The notes beneath the pieces are model-generated. The model made no database searches and was not told where the DNA came from. It worked only from the letters and a program-made list of their open reading frames with translations. From positions 32,445,890 to 32,509,889 of the forward strand of contig OY829328.1 of the NCBI GenBank assembly GCA_963691655.1: a stretch of DNA of 64,000 nt. Reading direction: 5' to 3'. This DNA comes from Toxonevra muliebris. Taxonomy: Eukaryota; Arthropoda; Insecta; Diptera; Pallopteridae. The position numbers were made by a program, and so were the translations under genes. How positions within the stretch are numbered: the first letter of the stretch is position 1; the number at the start of each line of letters is the position of its first letter. Shown piece after piece: positions 37,328 to 48,698 of this stretch.

Positions 37328-37720
37328 CAAATGAGTACAATAAAAGTTTCTCTCATAAAAGTGTGGAAAATACTTAATAAAGTATAATACATGCATAAAA
37401 TTTCCAAGAATTTCATCATAGCTTTTCTGCAAAGGTCTCGTCGTTCATTATTAATCAGCCTGAGGTAGTTACTTACATTAACATTTTTCATGAAATAATT
37501 TTCTTTTAACAATGGATTAAACACTAATTCACATATTTATTTGAGCAAGTATATGTTTAATGTAGGGATGACAATCCCGGGATCTCGGAAATCGCTCTAA
37601 AATTGATCTAAAAAATGTCGGGATAGAAAAAAAAATTGCAGAATTAACAGAATAAACAGAATTAACAGAATTACATTGTTGTTGAACCAAGAGAAAAGCT
37701 AACTTAGTTTTGTAACAGTG

Positions 37721-38691
37721 TAAGGAGTGAGATCGAAAAAATCTTAACATATAAAAAATTCAATAATTTTTAAACGGTTGATCTTAGAGTTTTGATTTTT
37801 TTTATTTAATTGATAATATTTTACAAATTACAGAAAAATATAACTTTTATAGTTTTAACCACTATTTATAAACTCGTGGACCTTTTTTGGTAAGCCTTTC
37901 ATTAGAGATTTGATAGTTGTTTCACACACTTTTTTGGAACAGTTTGCCCATCTCCTTTTAAAGTCTTTGATATTTTGGAACACCTTCTTTTGACAAGAGC
38001 CCAATATCTCTTCACTGGTCTTAGCTCCGGACAATTTGGAGGATTGGCCTCTCTTGGTACAAAATCTATGTTATTACTTTGGTACCACTCCAGAGCTTTC
38101 TTGCCGTAGCAACATGATGCCAAATCGGGCCAAAAATATGTGGATACATTGTGCTCTCTTATGAAAGGAATAAGTCTTTTTTCAAACATTCTTTGATGTA
38201 TATTTCGGTATTTATAGAGTCCATTGTAACAAATGACTTGCTTCTTTTGCCGCAACTGCATATAGCTTGCCATACCAGGAATTTTTTAGGAAATTTTGTC
38301 TGCTTTTGGATTCCAAATTGTTCTTCTACATTTCCTCGAGCATCAGCAACATAAAAATTTTGACCCGGAAGCTGCGTAAAATTTGCCAGTATATACGTTT
38401 CGTCGTCCATTATACAACAGGAATATTTTTGTATGAAATCCGATTTTGGATTTGGCCAATTTTTTGTAGGACCAATTTGGATTTTTTTTTAAATTTTTAA
38501 CAATTTTAAGACGTACTTCTTTTTCTTCACTCATTTTGATCAAACTCACAATAAATCAACATGTTTGTCATTAAAAATAACAACTGACATATTTTTCAAA
38601 GATAAGTAGATCAAAGAAATTTTTAAATTTTACACCCAAAAAAAATTATTAGGTAAAACGTGTGTTAAGATTTTTTCAATCTCACTCCTTA
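37721..38691 (-). mobile_element. Tc1/mariner element, 967 bp, intact terminal inverted repeats
   Basis: TA dinucleotides at 37721-37722 and 38690-38691 flank inverted repeats of 26 bp beginning AGGAGTGAGAT (37723-37748 and 38664-38689) with a single mismatch. The transposase remnant lies inside on the minus strand. Total 967 bp between the TA duplications, short for an autonomous member because the N-terminal coding part is largely deleted. Confidence 0.93.
37902..38549 (-). pseudogene. Broken Tc1/mariner transposase
   Basis: The protein would bind the element ends and carry out cut-and-paste transposition at TA. Three minus-strand frames supply pieces: an N-terminal start (SEEKEVRLKIVKNL), then DDETY with the first catalytic Asp followed by KFPKKFLVWQAICSCG, then YFWPDLASCCYG with the second Asp and NPPNCPELRP. 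The third catalytic position, expected as Glu after ELRPV, reads Lys (codon AAG at 38010-38012, minus strand). Counting gives 37 residues between the second Asp and this position, the DD37E arrangement. Fewer than 50 residues precede DDETY, where about 160 are usual, so most of the DNA-binding domain is deleted. Frameshifts and the lost Glu mean no activity. Confidence 0.9.
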
Positions 38692-38704
38692 TTTAGTGAT
38701 ATAT

Positions 38705-39137
38705 TAAGGGTACTCAAAGTAAACTCGTAAATGCCTCGCAAACCGTTTTAACGGAATCAGTTTGTAAGCTCGCAAGAGAACTGTCAAATCTGTCAAATCA
38801 AAATTCATTTACATAATTAGTATGTGATTTCTATGCGCAATCAACTTCGCAATCTTATGCGTTTGTAAATACAACCCTGAGTAACTGACAGCTGTTTTTT
38901 AGATATAACACAAAATAAAATAAAAAATGTAAGAAGTAAGAACAAAATTATTTAAACTATAAAACTAAACTAATCATACTAAAAATACTCCAAATTTCAA
39001 CTTTTCGCTTATTTTTGGCATTTTTAAAGTAAGTTTTATTTGACAGTTTAGCCAAAACGGTTTTATACGAAATGTGCAAAAATCACTTACGAGTTGCACA
39101 TTTTATACTAACTTATCTGCTTACATGAATACCCTTA
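38705..39137. mobile_element. Possible TA-flanked MITE, 429 bp
   Basis: AGGGTACTCA (38707-38716) is matched by the complement of TGAATACCCT (39126-39135), 9 of 10 bases, each next to TA. Similarity of the inner sequences is patchy (GTAA, CCGTTTT). It begins 13 bases beyond the right TA of the mariner element. Confidence 0.45.
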
Positions 39138-39476
39138 TTATTTTATCTGTTCTACGAAATTTAAACTTAAAAGTTGAAATGAACATCATATTTAACTTAG
39201 AATAAAACAATTTTACGAGCTCCGTATTCAACTTTTATTTCCCAAATTTTAAGGTGGTCTTTGACTGAAAAAATGTAAACAGAAAAATTAAAATAAAAAT
39301 AGAATGTTCACGTAAAGGAATATTTTTGGGACTCGATAACTACCCAAGAATGACGTCAAATCGGAAAGCAACAGCACAGAAAAGTTGCCACTCATCTCGA
39401 CAAACACAAGAGAAAAACTATTTTTGTTTCGTTTTTTTTTTTTTTTAATTTTCAACCAAAGTTTTTTCAAATTTCA

Positions 39477-40300
39477 CTACTCACCACAGTACTCACCTTC
39501 TAACAAGGTCCTGACCTCAGCTAAGCGAGTGGGAATGATAACCTTAAATCCTGCACGAGTGACCTTGGTAGTTGTCGGTGGTGCCGAAGTTGCTGCTGGA
39601 TGTGATGATTCGTCTATTTGAAAAACTGATTTCAGTTTGTCAAATGAAATGTTAACATATCTTATTTTTCATTGTTATTTTATCTCTAGGACTTCGAAGG
39701 CATAGCGACGGGCGTATGGAATCATTGCGAACATATATATGTTTGCTGTTTTGAAGTTGAGGGTGGACAAAAATATTCACCTTCCTATGCCAAGCAGCCT
39801 CTGGCGGGCGTAATTTATGCATTGTCGTTGACTACCTCAGTTTCCGTTTTTCGATAAACTAACTCCGCCGGAGATACGCTGATGTCTTGTTTGTGTATTG
39901 TACGCAGGCCAAGTAAGATTGTCGAGAGGCGTTCCGCCTATCTAACAGTATCCAGGCAGAGGAAAGCGACTTTTAGCGTTCTGTGCCACCTCTCTATTAT
40001 GCCGTTCGATTGGGAGTGGTATGGCGTTGTTCGTAGATGGCTGATGTCCAGCCGGATTCGCTACCCAGCCTCCAATTAAGGCATGCGCCACTGTTGCTAC
40101 TGTCATGTCTATGATAAGAAAAGCTTCGGGTCAACGCGTTAAGCGATCAATTAATGTAAGGCAATAACGATGATTTCCATTTGGAAGAAAAGGCCCCAAG
40201 ATGTCGATGTTAATGTGAGCGAAACGACTTTCCGGTTGTGGGTAGCGTGCCAGTGGTGAGTGAGTCACAGTGTTGCATTTTTGTGGTCGATGCTACCACA
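39477..40300 (-). pseudogene. Gypsy-type LTR retrotransposon integrase and pol C-terminus, degraded
   Basis: Read on the minus strand, pieces match the integrase part of a gypsy-like pol in order. They are CNTVTHSP near 40270 (end of the zinc-binding region), FAHINIDILGPFLP with the first catalytic Asp, YCLTLIDRLTR, a segment like HNREV and RTIHKQDISV that precedes SPAEL-type text, and finally VTRAGFKVIIPTRL near 39530-39560 before a TAG at 39477-39479. The stretch that should carry the second catalytic Asp is deleted, and there are several stops and frame changes. No complete LTR was found beside it; 40354-40509 may be part of one. This is an old, dead fragment; protease, reverse transcriptase and RNase H are absent. 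Confidence 0.82.
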
Positions 40301-40353
40301 TGTATTATTTTGTAATATGTAAGTAGGAGAGTACTAAGCTGGGTCGGAATGAA

Positions 40354-40509
40354 AGAGCGGAGGGCTTTGCGTCTCCGTGCAAGGGGGGATTTCGAGGAAA
40401 TTTGAAATGTGTAAAATGAAAGCAGCAGTTAGTTAAAATAATTAAATGTAATTTAATAGTGTAAGAAAATTTACCTTTATCAATTCGATTTTCTCTGCGT
40501 AGCGATTAC
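40354..40509 (-). repeat. Dispersed repeat copy, inverted match to 50971-51125
   Basis: About 155 bp, including GCACGGAGACGC, a CCCCCC run, CATTTCAAATTTCCTCG and GGTAAATTTTCTTACACTA on the minus strand, matches 50971-51125 at roughly 95 percent by eye. It lies upstream of the integrase remnant in that element's orientation, so it might be a surviving bit of its LTR or leader; this is inference. Confidence 0.8.
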
Positions 40510-40870
40510 GACCATAGCTGGGCGTTATTAAAAATTTTATATTTTATAAGATAATATTTTTTTATTGTATCTTTGTACTAAAGTTTCTTTTTTTCTTAAC
40601 TAAATATATATTCAAAGAAGCAAAACTAAATATGGGTACTTAAGTGCTCAAAAGCTGAACTGAACTTTCAGTTTTGAAAAACAAGTAACAAAAACTTATT
40701 GCAAATAAAGCCAGCTCCTCGGGTACTTGAAATCCAAATATTTGATACTCTAAGATGACAGTAAAATTTTAAAACTGAATTTCAACATATTCTATGTATA
40801 TACTTCTCATATTCTTGAAAATATATTCAAGAATATGTATAGCCGTTCCCAAGCTCAAAGTAATTTCCAT

Positions 40871-41588
40871 TTAAGGGGATATTCTACCCGAGATGGTGAG
40901 AAATATCGATGTTTTCAAATCGTTGTAAATGAAAAGCTTTTCAATATTTTTATTCGAGGTTTTTCGCAAGTTTTTCTACAGGTTTTGAACAATAAGTTTC
41001 GTTTTTAATGTTAAAAATATCTCTGTTAATAATGGTTCATTCGACGCCTCGATCTTGAGCCAGCCGAAAATAGTTGCTCCATGGTGGACATGATATCTCC
41101 GGTTTAAATATTCTGAAATACAAAATGTAGTCCATTTTGTAATCGTGAGACTTCCTGCTATTGCCTTATCTAGGGAATAAGAAAAAAAATTTCTTCAATT
41201 TAAATCAGACGTTTGTAAAAAAATGACGATTTTTTACCCTGTTTTTGTTTATATTTTGCATTATAAACATTAGTTAAACAAATGCTTTCGCTATAATCCT
41301 AGATAAGGCCATACCTATACATTTGCTTAGTAACCTTGTAAAGTCAATTGGACAAGTGGTTTTTTGTGAATCGTGTCCACCGTCCCGAAAAAAATGGTTT
41401 CGCGAAAAACGAGTTCAAAGATTTACAAACATGGTACTTACAAATGATGTAACTTACGGTTAATCAGCGATTCCAGGACCATACATTGCCCCCTCTTCTT
41501 TCTCATAAAACTCGTTGTCTACATCAAAAATATTAAATTAAAAAAAAAATCGATTTTTCGGACCATCTCGGGTAGAATACCCCCTTAA
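40871..41588. mobile_element. TTAA-bounded element with GGGGATATTCTACCCGAGA ends
   Basis: TTAA at 40871-40874 and 41585-41588 enclose 23-bp inverted repeats (40875-40897 and 41562-41584) with one mismatch. The length is 710 bp. There is no transposase, so it would be a non-autonomous element of the TTAA-targeting (piggyBac-like) kind. Confidence 0.85.
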
Positions 41589-41883
41589 GCTATGATAGCA
41601 AATCAAAACTATTTGTGTGAATATATATAACGTCTTATATATGGTATACCGTCGGCAAATGCAAAAAATATATTTTGAGTTTCCATGTTGAATACTCCCT
41701 TCACCTCATAGTTTGGTAATTATTGAACTATTAAATTGAAAACAAAAAAGATAAGGCTAATTAATTATAAATAAAAAATTGCAATGCATCTCATATTCAA
41801 CAAAAATTTAAAATCTAAATTGAACTTGGGAACCAGTGCACCACAAATCTTTAGTTACGAATGAATTAATTCTGTCTTATACC

Positions 41884-42235
41884 ATGCTCCCACTGAGCCG
41901 AAATTGCATAGTTTCGGCAATGGTTTCAAACAAAACTGCAATCGTTCACATTGTGAAGCTGGTTTCGATTATGGTTTCGCTTAACAATTCATTGTTTATT
42001 TCTTATTGTAAAGTGCCGGCGGCTAATATAATTTTATTAAATATTCAGATTCAGAGTTGCATTAGATTTTTGCACGATTTCGAATGCGGTTTCGTTGAAA
42101 CCACCTCATTTCCGTGGTTTCGTTTGAAATGTTTTTATGTATACATGTGTATGCCGAAATTGAGCATTTCATCGCAGTTTTAGCCGAAACCACGGTAATG
42201 ATCGAAACCCAGCAATTTTGGCTCAGTGGGAACAT
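41884..42235. mobile_element. 352-bp foldback/MITE with CCCACTGAGCC ends and GGTTTCG motifs
   Basis: CCCACTGAGCCGAAATTGC at 41889-41907 pairs with 42212-42230 (18 of 19), and the pairing extends outward to ATGYT. The interior carries many GGTTTCG/CGAAACC motifs in both orientations. The 115-residue ORF across it is a by-product. No clear target duplication. Confidence 0.75.
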
Positions 42236-42239
42236 AGTC

Positions 42240-44475
42240 TTAAGCATAAAATCTTGTAATTTGTGTTTGATTTTTAATAATATAATATCTTCGAATTTAC
42301 GGCAATTCTTGAGATCCGAACTGTAAAATATATAGTTTATGAAAATTAAATCAAAGAGCATACGTAAATGAAACAATCTGCTCTGTAATAATATGAAATG
42401 ACAAAAACAGATGTTGTAGTAATGTTTTGAATACCAGCTGCATACCAAACTACATGTACATACATACATACATACATGGTATAATTCAAAGTAATGGCAG
42501 CAATTTTTGGTAGCAATTTGCAGTAAATTGCAGCATGCCATCTCCTTCTGTTTTAAACACAAGTGGCAGAAGGAGATTGTTTTTGAAGGAGTACAGATGT
42601 CGTACCGACATATTTTAATAATGGTATCTTCATATATGCACAAATGGAAGCATAATTATGATTATGTGTACATATATTTATATGTTTGTATGTGTCTGTA
42701 ATATTCGTGCATGCAATTTATGAATAAAAATGAAAAGGAACTTCAACAGGATTGGTCAATATTGTGAAGTAAAAAAAAAGAAAAAAAAAAGAAAGGCTGT
42801 GCAATATATTTAGCTTGTACCTACTCCTTGCTGACCGCTTTTTAAAGTACAAAAAGAAGAAAACGCCCTTTTATTCTTTAAGCAATACATAGTAGAAAAA
42901 ACAATAAAACAACAACAACAAAATGCTACAACAGGAAGTTACAATAATTTTGCTCATTATATCCAAAATTTTATTACCATCGTAAATATTATCATAAACG
43001 ATAACAAAATCAAAAATAAAAAAAATAAAAATGCAAAGAGAAATCGTTTTTTGCTAAATTTATACGTATGCAGAAAAAAAAATTTCTTTAAATCGTTTGT
43101 AAGTGGAAGGAATATAAAGAAGAAGCAGAAGAAATTGCTTGCTCAATTGCCAATTATTTTAATTTCATTACTTACACCAACGATCAAAAAAAAAAAAAAA
43201 ACATAAAAATAAAAATAAGCGCAAAAATCCGAAATAAAAATTATTGCAGATTTTAATAAAATTAAACGTAAGCACCGCCAACGGCAGGCAGCGCATCAGC
43301 TCAGCATCACATCATATCGAAGTCATCAACATATTGCAAAACAACGCATTATAACGTAAAGCAACGCATCTGTATCGCATCCGACGATGACAACAAAGTA
43401 CAATACGAAAATATTTATTTTCAACTTTTGCTCATAAGTTATGCAAAACTGCACAAAATCATAGTTCACGGTCTGTGCATTTGTTGGACACATGCACACA
43501 CACATGAATGCTCGGAAATTATTGCTGCTGCATCAATTCATAAACAACACATTACAACAATGCAACAATTTGTTGTATTGGTGTGTTCTGAGTTGCACCT
43601 GAAGTAGGGCTCGAGCTCGGTTGCTCTCTTTCTCCTTGTGAAGGACATTATGGAAATTATGCCCGACGGTGATGAAGCCATTACTCAGTTGTATCGCGGT
43701 GGCAACGCCCAATCGATCAATGTTGGCGATAGTGTTAGTATATAAATGTATGTATGTGCATACGCGTACACCGACTAAAGCAACCACCGTCACCTTCACC
43801 GTCACCACCATCATTGTTGCCGCTGCTGTTGCCAATTGGTAAAAATACAACGCATTCATGTCGTCGGCAGGTAGATACTTTAAATTGAATGGTTATGGTT
43901 TGATGTGGTGTGGTATGGTAAGTAAAACTGCTGATGCTGCCCGGTCGCTTGCCACATATGTGGCACAGAGGAACGAAGCTATCAAATATTTGAGATTTAA
44001 AGAAATTTAAATGGGCATTTCTATTTAATTACTTTAGAAACTTAAAATTCGACAACATACTTTGAATTGAAAAAGTACAACACTTCGGAAAGCTTAATTT
44101 CATCTCTAGCCTTAGCAAAAATTGGCCACGAATATAATTTACTTTTTTTTCCAAACATTCTATTCTCCAGTATATGCCGGCGGTATTCGATTGAAATAAG
44201 ATAAGGAAAGATTACTGATTTATTTTTACAGAGATCTTTGTAATCCAATAGGATAACTCAAACGATTTTAGAACCACACTCTTAAATCCTCCTGCAGAAA
44301 CAAACAATATCAAACAAACACGCTTTGGTTAGCATCGAACAGGAAATTTTACTAGTTTGTTTTGTTTTGATGGATGGAACATCATTAACCCGAGTTTGGA
44401 ATATCAGCTCCTTACATCACCGATAATTTGAGCATAAAGCAAAATCATGTACCTATTTCGTTTAGGTAGTTGCTA
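42240..44475. other. Non-coding stretch
   Basis: A-rich and CAA-rich segments; a moderately GC-richer patch at 43560-43820 has no convincing exon. Nothing else recognised. Confidence 0.4.
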
Positions 44476-44480
44476 CAGTG

Positions 44481-45459
44481 CACCCAGAAAAATACCCATC
44501 TCTAAAACAAAGAAAAAGTTTCCTCAATATGAATCCACGAAAATTTCTCTCGTTTAAGTAAATTTTCCCCAAAATAAAGAAAAATGTTCTCCTTTCATGG
44601 AACCATGGTGTTCAATTTGAAGTAAGTTATTTCTTCATTTTTACAAATTTTGATGCATGGAATATGTAAGAAAGAGACGAATATACCAAAAATGTTCTCC
44701 ATACAAAATTTTGGTATACACAAAAAACTAGCTTTACTCTTTTGGCCTTAGCACACAATCGCGTACGCTTTGCTTTTCTTTTGAATTTTTTAGTCGGCGT
44801 CTCTATTTCAAGTGAAGCGGTTGTGTTTGTGGCTGTTGATATAATTTGTGAAAAAATTTATATATATTGTGAAAAAAAAAACAAAATATATTCGAAAGAA
44901 ATAAATTTCAATAATCTTCAATTTATAATTCTTTGATGGCCTTAAGGAACTTTTGATCATTTCAAGGCGACGACGCCTGTAGTGTATGTAAAAATACGTA
45001 TGAATGTAAACCTTTATACTTATTAAAAATAAAATAATAAATGAATACAAGTAAAAAAAAATATGATTTCTATGCCTTTTAATTAAGACAACATTGTAGA
45101 AAATATTCCATAAATTGAGGATTTTTTTCCTAAAAAGGTAGTAAATTGACTTCAATTTATGGAAAATCATTCCTCAAACTGAGGAAAATTTTACTATATA
45201 CAATTTCTTATATTGAAATAAAATATTATTCATTTGAAAAACGCAATTTCTACAAATTGAAGACATATTTCTTTAATTTATAGAAAACTTCCTTCTTTCA
45301 AAGAAATTTTTCTCTAAAATAAAAAAAAAATATTTCCTCAATTCAACGAAATTTTGTATATCTAAATGAGGAAACCGTTTCTATGGCGCCAAATCATTCC
45401 CATTTTTCCTCAATTTGAAAGCCGTTTTTCTTCAAACGAGGTAAGTATTTCTCTGGGTG
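44481..45459. mobile_element. 979-bp MITE with CACCCAGAAAAATAC ends
   Basis: CACCCAGAAAAATAC at 44481-44495 matches the complement of 45445-45459, CACCCAGAGAAATAC (14 of 15). Near both ends the sequence is built from quasi-palindromic pieces related to TTCCTCAATTTGA...GAAAATTT. The middle (about 44640-45050) is unrelated and may itself be an insertion. No coding capacity. Confidence 0.65.
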
Positions 45460-45784
45460 TGGACTAGAGACAACGTGATTGACTATTATTTCAGGGTCTG
45501 CATTTCGACTCCCGGCAAAGGCATGGCCGTACGTTTTTTTCTAAAAAGAATAAAAATCATTTTTTAAGTTACTGCTGATTTAAATATGCGACATAAAATA
45601 CATGATCGTGATCAGGGTATGCTTGTGGTTAAGTCTGTTTTGGTTCTCAACGAAAATTTTTTTGTTTTCTAAGAACAAGTTTACATGCGTAAAAACAAAT
45701 TTGACGTTAAGGCCCTAAACCTAAAAGCACAACAATAGCCGAGAAAACCCGTTGGGGTTAGCAAGTTTAAAGCCGGAAGCAATT

Positions 45785-46300
45785 TTACAGTGGGTTAAAA
45801 TTTTAGTCAAACATCACATGAAATATTATGAAAAATTATGTTTAATCTATATTTAGGATGAATCCTGTCTTTGAAAACTCATAATAGAATTTTACGGGGA
45901 ATCTTTTCTTAGAACACTTTAACCCATTAACTCCTACTCATGTGAAGAAATTTGGTAATTTTTCTGAGAAATCGCGGAAAAGCCCCATTTAAAAAGATGG
46001 TCTAGGATTACAGTATTTCACAAAAATATTTTGCGAAACATCTACTATGGATTACTTAGGACAAGGAGCATCTATAGATTAAAGGTAAGGCATTGTAACA
46101 CACAATAAAGATGAGTTGTATGCCCTACCTTTAACCTGTGGGAGCTTCTTGCCTTTAATGACCTATAGTGAAATTTTTTGTAAAATATTTTTGTGGAATA
46201 CTTTAACCCTTCAATAGCCTATATGTGTATTTTTGGCTCTTTTTTCTAAGAAATTCCTGAAAAGTTCCTTTAAAAAGGTAGGCAATTAGGGTTTTTTTCT
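45785..46300. repeat. Imperfect foldback and direct repeats
   Basis: TTAAAGGTAAGGCAT (about 46078-46092) pairs with ATGCCCTACCTTTAA (about 46120-46134) as the core of a longer imperfect hairpin (46064-46153). Looser direct similarity links 45905-45995 with 46195-46285 (ACTTTAACCC, CTGARAA, TTTAAAAAG). Family unknown. Confidence 0.45.
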
Positions 46301-48440
46301 GGCACGTTGGACCACTACTCGCCGATAGATAACTGGAACAGCTCTAGCGGCTCGGGAAACATAACGCCCACTAGTTAACATTTTCGATATGCAAGTTCTC
46401 TGTAATTTTTCTCCCTTTTGCCTACATAATGCTGATTTGACCAACTGTAAACCTATGGCAAATCAATACCTCAACAAGTGCGCACAGATTAAACCAGAAA
46501 AAAAAACTCTTATAAATTTCCAGAATAAAAATTTACAACAACAGTGCAGTAAGCGTTGCAAGAATACACTGTAAAATAAAAGTGATTTTAATCGCCAACA
46601 ATAACAAAAACAAAACTATTTCTCATAACCTAAGGAATTCTTTAGCTATGAAAGCTAATCGTAATGTTTTTACACCGTAACGCTAAAAAGACATACAAAG
46701 AAAACTGCACACACAAACACACTCGCATATGCATATGTGTACACGCCTCCCTCCCTCTTTTCGCCCTCCCCGTTGCTAGCGAATAGACAATGCAATTTAT
46801 GAATGACATTTATGCGAACATTATTCGAACAAAAAAAAAAGAAATAAAGAAAAGAAACGAATTTTATGGTTAAAGATTTTATTTCAGCTGAAATAAAATG
46901 CAACAAACAATTTGAAATTCAATTGCCGAACACACGCTACACATAAGTACATACATACCTGTATACCTGGTTGGTTGTTTGGTTGGTGGTATCACATGTG
47001 CCACGCCTATTTTTTACACTATCAGTCATAAAAATATAGAATTTATGCAATTGAAAGAACTGAAACCGTGCGAACTGTATACAGGCGAAAAGAACCACAG
47101 CGACGAAGACGACGATAAAGCCTGACGAGAGGCGCATGCGTGCTGCGTGCTGCTTGCTCACTGCTGCCTACAACTGAGTGTAACTATGTATTCCTATAGA
47201 TATCTATGACATTAGTTGCTATTGTTGTTTATGCGTGTTGGCAACACTTTAAATAAATAAATACTGCAATTGAATGTTATGTGTTATATTGGTGCCGTGC
47301 CAAATGGGGCAGACAGGCAAACAGACAGACAGGCAAGCCAGCATGTATGCAAGCAACAAACAAGCAGTTAGGTACGAGGGGTGAGAGACGACCTACTGCT
47401 ATAAAGCAACTAACTATTAGATTACTTTAATTTTGTCATGTGAACTAAACATCTCAAATGCTTAGTTTACAGTAGTTAGTAGCGCAGGCAACAAATGCAC
47501 ACCCACTGTGGAGCACGGAGTTTTACGCACACCGCGACCTCAGTTCCCAGCTACTGCCACCGTACTCCATACGATAATTGACAAGATACTATATATACGA
47601 GTAGTGCGTGTAAAGTGCTTGTGCGCATGTATAACGTGCGTAAATTTCATTTGTGCATTCTCGGTTACTCCCTAGATTGCTCTTATTATTTGCTATGCAG
47701 TTGTATCTATAAGTAGATATGGGTGGTGGTGGCTGGGCGGCGGCTATTGAATGATGGTAGCCGGACAGCTGTACTATTTCAATTTAAGACTATCAAAAGA
47801 CTTTATTCAAATTGATTTCATTTCCTGCTGGATTATTGTGCTGCAGCTATTTACAAATTACCTATGCCAGCTGTAAAAAAGAAAAACTATTGGTGCCGCT
47901 TTCTGTCACATTTGGGTTTATTACTTTTGTCACGCGGAAATTTCACATTTGTGATGTTTATGACAATATCAAATTTTATATTACTGCGTTTTATTCGCCT
48001 CTTGTTTCTAGTTATGTATAACTAGCAGCGATAATCGTATGGGAAAACGACAACAAAGCCGCAGAAATAACACGCTTAATTATAGCTGTTATGTGTACTT
48101 AACGATTTGTTTAACTACATCAAATTCTCTTGTGAACTGCTAATAGTGAAGGAAGAAGTTTGGCAGTTTGGCAAAAAACAAAAAAGAGTAAAAACTAAAA
48201 AACAATGCCCACGATTTACCACAATGACTAGGATGTTTCACCTCTAGCTGCTGAGCAGTTTCAGAAGAGACTTAACAACTTGGTCGTTTTATTCACACAT
48301 GTTAAACTAGCTGGCGAATAAAATGCAGCTATTATATAAATTTTGAATTTGAAACAATATTATATTTTACTGTACAGTTTAATGCACAGTAGACCGTACC
48401 AGAAAAATAAATTGCGCCGTACACCTTCGAACCTAATTTA
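46301..48440. other. Non-coding stretch
   Basis: Contains CAGACAGG/CAAGCAA-rich sequence at 47310-47380. No gene, element end or RNA gene recognised. Confidence 0.4.
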
Positions 48441-48498
48441 TTTTTGCAAGGTAATTTTGAAAAAAAAAACTTTTTATTCTTTTTGATCGAATATAGGG

Positions 48499-48581
48499 GT
48501 CACCTTTTCAAATTTTTCGTTATATCTTTGGCATTTACAGTCGGATCTTAAAGTACGATATATCAATATTTTTGTCTCAAG
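48499..48581 (+). repeat. Repeat family copy A
   Basis: Contains TATATCTTTGGCATTTACAG, TCGGATCTTAAAGTA and TTTTTGTCTCAAG. It is about 85 percent similar to copy B (49446-49524) in the same orientation and to copy C (49947-50029) inverted. Confidence 0.85.
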
Positions 48582-48698
48582 AAGACCAAACTTTTTGCTT
48601 CAGAAGTCAATGACCTCAAGAACCCCGTTCTAGTATTTACCCATCCGATCTCAGTTCTTACCACCCTAATGCACCACCCTAATGTCAGAAAATTAAAG

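Noticed and set aside
39882..40079. Plus-strand 65-residue ORF across the gypsy remnant
   Set aside because: Shadow of the minus-strand integrase sequence.
42062..42643. 193-residue minus-strand ORF
   Set aside because: Runs across the ends of a foldback MITE into unrelated DNA; composition is that of translated AT-rich sequence.
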